Shown in pieces: positions 6,701 through 14,665 of a DNA stretch of 64,000 nucleotides. Position 1 is the stretch's first letter; every line of letters begins with the position of its first letter. The notes beneath the pieces are model-generated. The model saw nothing but the letters and a program-made list of their open reading frames with translations, was not told where the DNA came from and made no database searches. The stretch comes from Streptomyces sp. NBC_01408. GTDB taxonomy: Bacteria > Actinomycetota > Actinomycetes > Streptomycetales > Streptomycetaceae. The translations under genes and the position numbers were made by a program. Where the stretch lies: positions 310,001-374,000 of the forward strand of contig NZ_JAPEPJ010000001.1 of the NCBI RefSeq assembly GCF_026340255.1, in the 5' to 3' direction.

Positions 6701-8170
6701 CTACTTCTGCGGGCTGGACGGTATGTCGAGGACGACCTTGGTACCGCGCGGCTGCGCCCGGAGCATGTCGAACGTGCCGCCGAGCTCGCCCTCCACGAGG
6801 GTCCGCACGATCTGCAGGCCGAGGTTGCCGGCCCGCTGGGGGTCGAAGCCCTCGGGCAGACCGCAGCCGTCGTCGAGCACCGTGATCATCAGCCGGCCGT
6901 CCGTGCGGCCGGTGCCGGTGCGGGTCGCGGACACCTCCACGGTGCCCCCCTCCCCCGCGGTGAAGGCGTGCTCCAGGGCGTTCTGGAGGATCTCGGTCAG
7001 CACCATCGACAGCGGAGTGGCGACCTCCGCGTCCAGGATCCCGAAGCGGCCGGTGCGGCGGCAGTCCACCTTGCCGGGGGAGATCTCCGCGACCATCGCG
7101 ATCACGCGGTCGGCGATCTCGTCGAACTCGACCCGCTCGTCCAGGTTCTGAGAGAGCGTCTCGTGCACGATCGCGATCGAACCCACACGGCGCACGGCCT
7201 CGTTGAGCGCCTCGCGGCCGTTCTCCGAATCCATCCGGCGGGCCTGTAGCCGCAGGAGTGCGGCCACCGTCTGGAGGTTGTTCTTCACCCGGTGGTGGAT
7301 CTCCCGGATGGTGGCGTCCTTGGTGATCAATTCACGTTCGCGACGTCGCAGTTCCGTGACGTCCCGGCACAGCACCAGCGAGCCGATCCGGACCCCCTTC
7401 GGCTTGAGGGGGATGGCGCGCAGCTGGATGACCCCACCGTTGCCCTCGACCTCGGTCTCCCTGGGGGCCCAGCCGCTGGCGAGTTTGACCAGGGCCTCGT
7501 CCACCGGGCCCCGGGAGGGGGCGAGTTCGGTGGTGGTGTCGCCCAGGTGCTGGCCCACGAGGTCGGAGGCGAGGCCGAGGCGGTGGTAGGCGGAGAGCGC
7601 GTTCGGCGAGGCGTAGGTGACCACGCCGTCGGCGTCGACGCGGATCAGGCCGTCGCCGACGCGCGGGGAGGCGTCCATGTCGACCTGCTGGCCGGGGAAG
7701 GGGAAGGAGCCCGCCGCGATCATCTGGGCCAGGTCGGAGGCGGACTGGAGGTAGGTCAGCTCCAGCCGGCTCGGTGTACGCACAGTGAGCAGGTTGGTGT
7801 TCCGGGCGATGACACCCAGGACCCGGCCCTCGCGGCGGACCGGGATGGACTCGACGCGGACCGGCACCTCCTCGCGCCACTCCGGGTCGCCCTCGCGCAC
7901 GATCCGGCCCTCGTCGAGCGCGGCGTCGAGCAGCGGGCGCCGGCCGCGCGGCACCAAGTGGCCGACCATGTCGTCCTGGTACGAGGTGGGGCCGGTGTTG
8001 GGGCGCATCTGGGCGACCGAGACGTACCGGGTGCCGTCGAGGGTGGGCACCCACAGCACGAGGTCGGCGAAGGAGAGGTCGGAGAGCAGCTGCCACTCCG
8101 AGACCAGCAGGTGGAGCCACTCCAGTTCGGTTTCACTGAGAGCGGTGTGCTGGCGGACGAGGTCGTTCAT
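6701..8170 (-). CDS. pdtaS: PAS-domain sensor histidine kinase, PdtaS type
   Basis: This 489-residue soluble kinase has an N-terminal GAF-like domain (HTALSETELEWLHLLVSEWQ onward), a central PAS domain (GDGLIRVDADGVVTYASPNA), a HisKA_2 phosphoacceptor segment REIHHRVKNNLQTVAALLRL near residue 290, and a HATPase domain with LTEILQNALEHAF, DDGCGLP and GNLGLQIVRTL. HRVKNNLQ is diagnostic of the HWE/HisKA_2 class that partners ANTAR-type RNA-binding regulators such as PdtaR. No membrane helices are seen, so it is cytosolic. The neighbouring wblE repeats the whiB1-pdtaS pairing of mycobacteria. ATG at 8170 gives the PdtaS-like N-terminus MNDLVRQHTA; an upstream in-frame start at 8206 is less likely. 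Its response regulator is not in the window. Confidence 0.9.
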   Translation of the reverse strand: MNDLVRQHTALSETELEWLHLLVSEWQLLSDLSFADLVLWVPTLDGTRYVSVAQMRPNTGPTSYQDDMVGHLVPRGRRPLLDAALDEGRIVREGDPEWREEVPVRVESIPVRREGRVLGVIARNTNLLTVRTPSRLELTYLQSASDLAQMIAAGSFPFPGQQVDMDASPRVGDGLIRVDADGVVTYASPNALSAYHRLGLASDLVGQHLGDTTTELAPSRGPVDEALVKLASGWAPRETEVEGNGGVIQLRAIPLKPKGVRIGSLVLCRDVTELRRRERELITKDATIREIHHRVKNNLQTVAALLRLQARRMDSENGREALNEAVRRVGSIAIVHETLSQNLDERVEFDEIADRVIAMVAEISPGKVDCRRTGRFGILDAEVATPLSMVLTEILQNALEHAFTAGEGGTVEVSATRTGTGRTDGRLMITVLDDGCGLPEGFDPQRAGNLGLQIVRTLVEGELGGTFDMLRAQPRGTKVVLDIPSSPQK

Positions 8171-8316
8171 GGAGGGCACGTTGCGAGCGTACCCCGGGTA
8201 CGGCACATGACTTTCCCCACGGGAATACCCAGGAGTATCCAGGACGGCCGCGGGCCGCGTACTGTTGGAGGAAGTGACGGGATCCCAGGCCCCGTCATTG
8301 GATGGACAGAACAGAT

Positions 8317-8328
8317 TGGTCTAGTCCA
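8317..8328. promoter_or_regulatory. DasR-responsive-element-like site upstream of pdtaS
   Basis: TGGTCTAGTCCA differs by one base from the dre core TGGTCTAGACCA bound by DasR. It lies about 147 bp upstream of the pdtaS start in a 470-bp gap with no recognisable gene. The match is suggestive only. Confidence 0.35.
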
Positions 8329-8564
8329 CAATGAACTAAGCTTCCGCCCTCCCCGCACAGGAGGACGGATCGAGGTAAGCCGCGCGCTCTGCCCTGACCG
8401 CGCAGGCACCTCCCAAACGGCCGCCGGGAACCGCACACCCGACGGCCGAAAGTACTCCGGGCTACGGTGCCGGACGGGCTGAGGGTCCCGTTCTGGCACC
8501 GTGGCCCAGAGGAATTTCCGGGGCGGAATTTTCGAGGCGGAGCCCCTGGGCGGAGTCCTCCCGG

Positions 8565-8627
8565 GCCGGAGCCCTTCGGGGCCGGTCCTTCCGGAGCCGG
8601 AGCCCTTCGGGGCCGGAGCCCTTCTGG
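8565..8627. repeat. Tandem 16-bp GC-rich repeat
   Basis: Units reading GCCGGAGCCCTTCGGG occur at 8565-8580, 8596-8611 and (one mismatch) 8612-8627, with a degenerate 15-base unit at 8581-8595. The array lies just downstream of the tetR gene, in the 8171-8642 gap. Apart from the DasR-like site, I see nothing else in that gap. Confidence 0.6.
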
Positions 8628-8642
8628 GCCGGAGCCGGCCCC

Positions 8643-9239
8643 CTACTGCGCGGGCCAGGCCAGTACGGCCCGCCGCGCGACCGCTTCCAGCTCTTCCCGG
8701 CTCGCCCCGTCACGTGACTGCTGGGACATCCCCTGGAGCACGGCCGCGGTGTAGCGGGCCAGCGCCCGCGCGTCCGTGTCCGCGGGCAGCACGCTGGCGG
8801 CGACGTCCGCCCCGATCCGGCTCTCGAACATCGCCATGGCGGCTGCGCGCCGTTCGCGCAGGGCCTCGGCCACCTCCTCGGAGGTGGTGTTGACGGCCGC
8901 GCTCATCACCATGCAGCCGCGGGGGTGGGCCGGGTCGGTGTAGACCTCCGCCGCCTCGCGCAGGACCCGATCCACGGCCGCGCGGGCGGTGGGCTCCTCG
9001 GCGAGCGCCACGCTCGCGAAGTCCGCGTACCGGCCGCCGTACACCACCACGACCTCGTCGAAGAGCTTGCGCTTGTCGCCGAAGGCCGCGTAGAGGCTGG
9101 GCGCGCTGATCCCCAGGGAAGCGGTCAGGTCGGCGATGGAGGTCGCCTCGTAGCCGTGCTCCCAGAAGGCGAGCATCGCCTTGTCCAGGGCGGCATCTCG
9201 ATCGAAGGAGCGGGGCCTGCCGCGCTGTCCGGTCACCAT
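8643..9239 (-). CDS. TetR/AcrR family transcriptional regulator
   Basis: This 198-residue repressor has an N-terminal helix-turn-helix: AMLAFWEHGYEATSIADLTA then LGISAPSLYAAFGDKRKLFDEV (residues about 20-60). The C-terminal half (HPRGCMVMSAAVNTT) matches TetR_C-type ligand domains of the YxaF/CgrR-like subgroup. It is divergent from the SDR gene across an 84-bp gap with two copies of one palindrome, so it very likely represses both itself and that gene. The ligand is unknown. Confidence 0.88.
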   Translation of the reverse strand: MVTGQRGRPRSFDRDAALDKAMLAFWEHGYEATSIADLTASLGISAPSLYAAFGDKRKLFDEVVVVYGGRYADFASVALAEEPTARAAVDRVLREAAEVYTDPAHPRGCMVMSAAVNTTSEEVAEALRERRAAAMAMFESRIGADVAASVLPADTDARALARYTAAVLQGMSQQSRDGASREELEAVARRAVLAWPAQ

Positions 9240-9251
9240 GCGCTCATTCTA

Positions 9252-9299
9252 TAGCGATCGCTAGGGAATCTGGTACGGTCCTTTCTGTAGCGATCACTA
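9252..9299. promoter_or_regulatory. Two operator palindromes between tetR and SDR genes
   Basis: TAGCGATCGCTA at 9252-9263 is a perfect 12-bp palindrome, and TAGCGATCACTA at 9288-9299 repeats it with one change, 36 bp centre to centre. They flank both start regions and are the obvious binding sites of the adjacent TetR protein. Confidence 0.8.
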
Positions 9300-9323
9300 G
9301 TCATTTCGAAGGGGAGGTGCGCC

Positions 9324-10085
9324 ATGGGCGTGCTCAAGGGGAAGACGGCACTGGTCACGGGCGGCAGCCGGGGCATCGGCAGGGCCGTGGCGGAGCGGCT
9401 GGCGGCGGACGGGGCGCTGGTGGCCGTGCACTACGGACGGGACGCGGCGGCGGCCGCCGCGACGGTGTCCGCCATCGAGGCGGCCGGCGGGCGGGCCTTC
9501 GCGATCGGGGCCGACCTCGCGGTCCCGGGCGGCGCACAGGCCCTCTGGGCCGCGTACGGGGCCCACCCGGCGCACACCGAGGGCGTGGACGTCCTGGTCA
9601 ACAACGCCGGGGCGGCCACCTTCGCCGGGATCGGGGACACCGACGAGGAGGCCTACGACCGGGCGCACGCGCTGAACGCCAAGGCCCCGTTCTTCGTGAT
9701 CAAGCACGGCCTGGCCCGACTGCGCGACGGCGGCCGGATCGTGAACGTGACCGGCACCCCGCACCTCGCCCTGCCCGCGATCCTGGCCACGGTCATGGCC
9801 AAGGGCGCGGTGAACGCGCTGAGCACCTCGCTCGCCGCCGAGCTCGCCCCGCGCGGGATCACCGTGAACTCGGTGGGCCCCGGCATCACCGAGACCGACC
9901 TGAACGCGGCCCTGCTCGCGGACCCCGCGACCCGGGCCCACCTGGCCTCCCGCTCCGTCTTCCGCCGGGTGGGCACGGCGGGGGAGGTCGCCGACGTGGT
10001 CGCCTTCCTGGCCTCGCCGGACTCCCGCTGGGTGACGGGCCAGCACCTCGACGCCACGGGCGGCTTGCAGCTGGCGCTGGCCTAG
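9324..10085 (+). CDS. SDR family protein lacking the catalytic tyrosine
   Basis: This 253-residue short-chain dehydrogenase-like protein has an intact Rossmann N-terminus (TGGSRGIGRAVAERL) and the NNAG structural motif (LVNNAGAATF), so NAD(P) binding is likely. The catalytic Y-x3-K site reads ATVMAKGAV: the lysine is there, but the position of the tyrosine is threonine. The catalytic serine region is also altered (NVTGTPHL instead of the usual Ser-rich strand). It may be a non-reductive SDR, a binding protein, or use another residue. The start has GGGGAGGTG about 5 bases upstream. It is the apparent target of the divergent TetR. Confidence 0.85.
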   Translation: MGVLKGKTALVTGGSRGIGRAVAERLAADGALVAVHYGRDAAAAAATVSAIEAAGGRAFAIGADLAVPGGAQALWAAYGAHPAHTEGVDVLVNNAGAATFAGIGDTDEEAYDRAHALNAKAPFFVIKHGLARLRDGGRIVNVTGTPHLALPAILATVMAKGAVNALSTSLAAELAPRGITVNSVGPGITETDLNAALLADPATRAHLASRSVFRRVGTAGEVADVVAFLASPDSRWVTGQHLDATGGLQLALA

Positions 10086-10193
10086 ACGAGTAAGTCCGAA
10101 GTGGCGCCGCGCCGCCGGGAGGCCGGGGGCGGGGATCGGGATCACCATGGATAGCGGCGGGAACCCTCCCGGGGGCGGCGAGCTCTGCTAGAT

Positions 10194-10205
10194 TGGTCTA
10201 TACCA
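10194..10205 (+). promoter_or_regulatory. DasR-responsive element (dre) of nagB
   Basis: TGGTCTATACCA is a full palindrome-like dre, one base from TGGTCTAGACCA, about 30 bp before the nagB start. Known control of nagB by DasR in Streptomyces supports the call. Confidence 0.8.
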
Positions 10206-10234
10206 CACCACCACTCCAGATCGGCAGGCCCCGC

Positions 10235-11020
10235 GTGGAAGTTGTCATCGTCCCGGACGCCAAGGCAGGCGGCGAGCTCATCGCGGAGGCCATGGCCGCC
10301 CTGGTCCGCCGCAAGCCCGAGGCCCTGCTCGGCGTGGCGACCGGCTCTACCCCGCTGCCCGTCTACGAGGCCCTCGCCGCCCAGGTCGAGTCCGGCCGGG
10401 TGGACGTCTCCCAGGCCCGGATCTGCCAGCTCGACGAGTACGTCGGCCTGCCGGCCGGGCACCCGGAGTCCTACCGCGCCGTGGTACTCCGCGAGGTCGT
10501 CGAGCCCCTCGGCCTGACGGAGGGGTCCTTCATGGGCCCCGACGGCTCCGCCGAGGACCTCGTCGGAGCCTGCGAGGCCTACGACCGGGCGCTGGCCGCG
10601 GCCGGCGGCGTCGACCTCCAGCTGCTGGGGATCGGCACCGACGGGCACATCGGCTTCAACGAGCCGTGCTCCTCCCTCGCCTCCCGCACCCGCATCAAGA
10701 CGCTGACGCAGCAGACCCGCGTGGACAACGCGCGCTTCTTCGACAACGACATAGAGCAGGTGCCGCACCACGTCATCACCCAGGGCATCGGCACCATCCT
10801 CGACGCCCGCCACCTGGTCCTGCTGGCCACGGGCGAGGGCAAGGCCGAGGCCGTCGCGCAGACCGTGGAGGGCCCGCTCTCCGCGCTGGTCCCGGCCTCC
10901 GCGCTCCAGCTGCACCGCCACGCGACCGTGGTCGTCGACGAGGCGGCCGCGTCGAAGCTGAAGCTGGCGGACTACTTCCGGCACACGTACGCCAACAAGC
11001 CGGCCTGGCAGGGGCTGTAG
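10235..11020 (+). CDS. nagB: Glucosamine-6-phosphate deaminase
   Basis: This 261-residue enzyme converts glucosamine-6-phosphate to fructose-6-phosphate and ammonia, the last step feeding amino sugars into glycolysis. Visible motifs are GVATGSTPLPVYEAL (phosphate binding), CQLDEYVGLP (catalytic Asp), GIGTDGHIGFNEP (catalytic His loop) and PHHVITQGIGTIL. The GTG at 10235 is used because an in-frame start at 10193 would put the dre operator inside the coding region. It is the product end of the das pathway, convergent with dasD across a strong bidirectional terminator. Amino-sugar phosphates relieve DasR repression. Confidence 0.96.
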   Translation: MEVVIVPDAKAGGELIAEAMAALVRRKPEALLGVATGSTPLPVYEALAAQVESGRVDVSQARICQLDEYVGLPAGHPESYRAVVLREVVEPLGLTEGSFMGPDGSAEDLVGACEAYDRALAAAGGVDLQLLGIGTDGHIGFNEPCSSLASRTRIKTLTQQTRVDNARFFDNDIEQVPHHVITQGIGTILDARHLVLLATGEGKAEAVAQTVEGPLSALVPASALQLHRHATVVVDEAAASKLKLADYFRHTYANKPAWQGL

Positions 11021-11036
11021 CCGTTCCGGCACGATG

Positions 11037-11076
11037 CCGAAGGGCCTGGCCCCCCCGTGGGGGCCAGGCCCTTCGG
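11037..11076. terminator. Bidirectional terminator between nagB and dasD
   Basis: CCGAAGGGCCTGGCCCCC and GGGGGCCAGGCCCTTCGG form a perfect 18-bp stem around CCGT, between convergent genes. Confidence 0.9.
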
Positions 11077-11090
11077 CGTGTGCCCAAATC

Positions 11091-11135
11091 CAGCCCCGCC
11101 GGCGTTTGAGGTGCGGGGTCTGGGGCGGAGCCCCA
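11091..11135. repeat. Dispersed Streptomyces GC-rich palindromic repeat, copy B
   Basis: CAGCCCCGCCGGCGTTTGAG is followed by a GGGGTCTGGGGCGGAGCCCC half whose arms pair. It lies just after the nagB/dasD terminator and matches copies elsewhere in this window. Confidence 0.75.
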
Positions 11136-11154
11136 ACAGCCTGGCCGCAGGCCG

Positions 11155-12636
11155 CTACGCCCCGGCGATGACCTCGGCGGCGGCCCGCCCGCAGACCGGG
11201 GCCGCGCCGTGCGTCGCGATGTACAGGACCCCGCGCGGCTCCGCCCGGGGAAGGCCCATCTCGACCACGACCGTGTCCGGCCGGGCCGCGACCAGCGCGT
11301 CCACCGCCTCGGCCATCCACGGGTGGCGGTGCGCGTCGCGGACCACCGCGACGACGGTACGGTCACCCGCGGCCGCCAGGACCTCCCCGGCCGAGGCGCC
11401 TTCCCGGTGGACGCCCGAGGCGGTCCCCGGCACCAGCGCGGCCAGCTCGCCGGCCACGCCCCACGGGGTCTCGTCGCCCACCGCGAAGTTCGCCACGGGC
11501 GCGAACGTGGCCACGTACGGGGCTTCGATCCGGCTCGCCCGCCCGGTGATGACCAGGGCCCGGCGGGCCGCCGTCAGGCCGATGCCGGACGCGCCGCTCC
11601 CCTCCGGCAGCGCGTCCGGCCGTACCCGACGGGTCCATTCGGCCAGCGCGCGGACGCGGGCGGCGGCGTCGGCGAGCCGCTCCTCCGGGAGCGTGCCCTC
11701 GCGGACGGCCGCGACCAGCGCGTCGCGCAGCCGCAGGACGGTGGCCTCGTCGGCGAGTCCGCCGCCCACGCAGATCGCGTCGGCGCCGGCGGCGACAGCG
11801 AGGACCGAGCCGCGTTCGATGCCGTACGTCCCGGCGATGGCGTTCATCTCCATGCCGTCGGTGACGATCAGGCCCTCGTAGCCGAGCTCCTTGCGCAGCA
11901 GGCCGGTCAGGATCTGCGGGCTGAGCGTGGCCGGGCGGGTCGGGTCGAGGGCGGGCACCAGGATGTGCGCGCTCATCACGGCCTTGGTGCCGGCCTCGAT
12001 CGCCGCCTTGAAGGGGACGAGCTCGCGGGCCTGGAGGGTGTCCAGGTCCACGTCGATGCGGGGCAGCGCGTGGTGCGAGTCGACGTTGGTGTCGCCGTGG
12101 CCCGGGAAGTGCTTGGTGCACGCGGCGACGCCGGCGGCCTGGAGGCCCTCGACGTACGCGGCGGTGTGCCGGGCGGCGAGGTGGGTGTCGGCGCCGAAGG
12201 ACCGTACGCCGATGACCGGGTTGTCCGGGTTGGAGTTGACGTCCGCGGACGGGGCCCAGTTGAGGTTGACCCCGCACTCGGCGAGCCGGCGGCCCAGCTC
12301 GCGGGCGACCTCGCGGGTCAGGGCGGTGTCGTCGACGGCGCCGAGGGCCAGGTTGCCGGGGAAGGACGAGCCCGCGCGGACCTCCAGGCGGGTGACGTCG
12401 CCGCCCTCCTCGTCGATGGCGACGAGTACGTCGTCCCGCTCGGCGCGCAGCTGCGCGGTCAGCGCGGCGAGCTGCTCGGGCGAGGCGATGTTGCGGCCGA
12501 AGAGGCCGACGGCGGTGAGGCCCTCGCCGACCCGGCGGAGCAGCCAGTCCGGGGCGGTGGTGCCCTCGAAGCCGGGCTGGAGGACGGCGAGCGCGTCGCG
12601 GGTCACCGTGTCGAGGCGGTGCGCGAGGACAGTCAT
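11155..12636 (-). CDS. dasD: Beta-N-acetylglucosaminidase, glycoside hydrolase family 3
   Basis: This 493-residue cytoplasmic enzyme has no signal peptide. The GH3 catalytic domain shows the NagZ-type loop ACTKHFPGHGDTNVDSHHALP split over about residues 175-195, where His and Asp act as acid/base, and the nucleophile region LIVTDGMEMNAI. A C-terminal GH3_C-like domain follows. It would release GlcNAc from chitobiose brought in by DasABC. The ATG at 12636 lies 9 bp after the dasC stop, so it ends the operon. Position and family match S. coelicolor dasD; a NagZ-type role in muropeptide recycling is possible in addition. Confidence 0.88.
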   Translation of the reverse strand: MTVLAHRLDTVTRDALAVLQPGFEGTTAPDWLLRRVGEGLTAVGLFGRNIASPEQLAALTAQLRAERDDVLVAIDEEGGDVTRLEVRAGSSFPGNLALGAVDDTALTREVARELGRRLAECGVNLNWAPSADVNSNPDNPVIGVRSFGADTHLAARHTAAYVEGLQAAGVAACTKHFPGHGDTNVDSHHALPRIDVDLDTLQARELVPFKAAIEAGTKAVMSAHILVPALDPTRPATLSPQILTGLLRKELGYEGLIVTDGMEMNAIAGTYGIERGSVLAVAAGADAICVGGGLADEATVLRLRDALVAAVREGTLPEERLADAAARVRALAEWTRRVRPDALPEGSGASGIGLTAARRALVITGRASRIEAPYVATFAPVANFAVGDETPWGVAGELAALVPGTASGVHREGASAGEVLAAAGDRTVVAVVRDAHRHPWMAEAVDALVAARPDTVVVEMGLPRAEPRGVLYIATHGAAPVCGRAAAEVIAGA

Positions 12637-12644
12637 GGCGGCCG

Positions 12645-13523
12645 TTATCCCTTCACGGCGCCGGCGGTCATGCCGCCGACGGCCTTGCGCTGGAGGAAGA
12701 TGAAGATCAGCAGGACCGGGACCGCGAAGAGCGAGGACGCTGCCATGGTGGCGCCCCAGTCGTTGCCGAAGGCCGACATGAACTCGGTCAGCCACAGCGG
12801 CAGGGTCTGCGCGGACTTGTCCTTGTTCAGGATCAGGACCATCGCGAACTCGTTCCAGGCGGTGATGAAGCCGAAGAGCGAGGTGGACATCAGACCGGGG
12901 GCCAGCAGCGGGAAGATCACCTTGCGGAACGCCTGGCCGCGGGTGCAGCCGTCGATCTGGGCCGCTTCCTCCAGGGTCACCGGGACCGCGGCGATGAAGC
13001 CGCGCAGGGTCCAGATGGTGAAGGGGAGGATCATCACGAAGTAGATCGCGGTGAGCAGCGGGAGGCTGTTCAGCATCTCGCCGTCGCGGGCGATCATGTA
13101 CATCGCGATGACCATGACCTCCCAGGGGGCCATCTGGGCCATCATCACGGTGAGGACCAGGCCCTTGCGGCCCTTGAACCTCATCCGGGCGATGGCGAAG
13201 CTCGCGGCGAGGGCGACGAGCAGGGCCAGCGCGACGGCGCCGACGGTGACCAGGACGCTGTTGGTGACGTACGTCCAGAAGTTGGAGACCCCGGTGGCCT
13301 TGGTGAAGTTGTCCAGCGTCGGGGTGAAGACGAAGACCGGGTCCTTCGTGAGCATCTGGCTCGACGGCTTGAGGGCCGAGGAGAACATCCAGTACACGGG
13401 GAAGACGAAGACCAGGGCGAGGAGGAGCGCGCCGAGGTTCTTGGCCACTGCTGCGGGGCGGACCGGTCGGCGCTTGCGGAGCTGCTGCGCGGGCTTCGGC
13501 GCGGTGGTGGTGGTGCTGCTCAC
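12645..13523 (-). CDS. dasC: Chitobiose ABC transporter permease DasC
   Basis: This 292-residue inner-membrane permease has six predicted helices and the EAA loop EEAAQIDGCTRGQAFRKVIF, which contacts the ATPase. It belongs to the MalG-like CUT1 family. GTG at 13523 overlaps the dasB stop by four bases (GTGA), showing translational coupling. No ATPase is encoded in the cluster; in Streptomyces the shared ATPase MsiK from elsewhere energises DasABC. A short Thr-rich N-terminal extension precedes the first helix. Confidence 0.93.
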   Translation of the reverse strand: MSSTTTTAPKPAQQLRKRRPVRPAAVAKNLGALLLALVFVFPVYWMFSSALKPSSQMLTKDPVFVFTPTLDNFTKATGVSNFWTYVTNSVLVTVGAVALALLVALAASFAIARMRFKGRKGLVLTVMMAQMAPWEVMVIAMYMIARDGEMLNSLPLLTAIYFVMILPFTIWTLRGFIAAVPVTLEEAAQIDGCTRGQAFRKVIFPLLAPGLMSTSLFGFITAWNEFAMVLILNKDKSAQTLPLWLTEFMSAFGNDWGATMAASSLFAVPVLLIFIFLQRKAVGGMTAGAVKG

Positions 13524-14539
13524 TGCTCCTCCTCCTGCTTCAGGATCAGGCGGAAGTAGAAGGACATGACGACCACGAGGATCAGGATCGTCAGGACGGA
13601 GATCGCGGCGGCGACGCCGTAGTGGGCCTGGCTCTGGCCCTCGACGTAGGCGAAGACCGGGAGGATCTCGGAGGCGCGGTCGGGGCCGCCCTTGTTCATC
13701 GCGTAGACCTGGGTGAAGGCCTTGAAGACCCAGATCACCTCGAGGAACGTGGTGATGAGGAAGAACGGCTTGAGGTTCGGGAAGACGATCTTCCAGAAGG
13801 TCTGCCAGCCGTTGGCACCGTCCATCCGGGCGGCCTCGTACAGCTCGGCGCCGACCGTGGTCAGTCCGGCGTACATGTTGAGGGCGACGAAGGGGATGGA
13901 GCCCCAGACCACGAGGACGGTGACGATCGTCAGGGTCGAGAGGCCCGTCTGCATCCAGTTGTGCTGCTCGTAGCCGGCGAAGCCGGCGGTGCGCATCACC
14001 CAGTTCATGACGCCGAACTGCTCGTCGAACAGCCACTTGAAGACCTGTACGGAAGCGACGATCGGCATGGCCCAGGCCATCACCAGCGCCATCGACAGGA
14101 CCAGCCGCATCTTCTTGCCGAGCCGGTTCAGCAGGACGCCGATGAGGCTGCCGAGCACCATGATCAGTACGACGTTGGCCGCGGTGAAGGCGAAGCTGCG
14201 GACGACCACGGTCCAGAAGTCCGCGTCACCGATCAGCTCGGTGTAGTTGGAGAATCCCGCGAAGGGGTACTTCCGCTGAATGAACTCGATCTTGTTGATG
14301 TCCTGGAAGGACAGGATCACGTTCTTGATCAGCGGATACAGCAGCAGTGTCGCGAGGGCGAGCACCGCGGGCCCGACCAGCAGGTAGGGCAGCCACCCCG
14401 AGGGGAGTGACTTTCTGCCCCCGCGAGGAGACTTGGGACCGGGACCGGTCGGGGACTCGGACTTCTCGGGCCGTCCGGCGGACTTCTGTGGTGCGTCCTG
14501 TGGAGCGGCGGTCATCGCTCCCTGGGAGTGCACGGTCAT
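13520..14539 (-). CDS. dasB: Chitobiose ABC transporter permease DasB
   Basis: This 339-residue MalF-like permease has a 45-residue hydrophilic N-terminus, then six helices beginning WLPYLLVGPAVLALATLLLY. The EAA loop YEAARMDGANGWQTFWKIVF is present. The ATG at 14539 has GAGGAAG about 8 bases upstream. It pairs with DasC to form the channel for N,N'-diacetylchitobiose and is separated from dasA by a long perfect hairpin, which probably lowers its expression relative to the binding protein. Confidence 0.93.
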   Translation of the reverse strand: MTVHSQGAMTAAPQDAPQKSAGRPEKSESPTGPGPKSPRGGRKSLPSGWLPYLLVGPAVLALATLLLYPLIKNVILSFQDINKIEFIQRKYPFAGFSNYTELIGDADFWTVVVRSFAFTAANVVLIMVLGSLIGVLLNRLGKKMRLVLSMALVMAWAMPIVASVQVFKWLFDEQFGVMNWVMRTAGFAGYEQHNWMQTGLSTLTIVTVLVVWGSIPFVALNMYAGLTTVGAELYEAARMDGANGWQTFWKIVFPNLKPFFLITTFLEVIWVFKAFTQVYAMNKGGPDRASEILPVFAYVEGQSQAHYGVAAAISVLTILILVVVMSFYFRLILKQEEEQ

Positions 14540-14580
14540 GGCGTGGCTTCCTCGCGGTTGACTGTGGAGTCAAATGCGCG

Positions 14581-14624
14581 ACCGGGGGCACGGCAGGCGG
14601 CTGGGCGCCTGCCGTGCCCCCGGT
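14581..14624 (-). promoter_or_regulatory. Intra-operon stem-loop between dasA and dasB
   Basis: ACCGGGGGCACGGCAGGCG and CGCCTGCCGTGCCCCCGGT form a perfect 19-bp stem with the six-base loop GCTGGG. It lies 42 bp after the dasA stop. Such hairpins act as partial terminators or 3'-end stabilisers that raise binding-protein mRNA over permease mRNA. Confidence 0.85.
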
Positions 14625-14665
14625 GCGATCACACTGCTGGGTGGTGCGGGAACTGCGGGGTGGGA

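Noticed and set aside
10193..10234. nagB start at 10193
   Set aside because: It would put the dre operator inside the coding region and adds residues not seen in deaminases.
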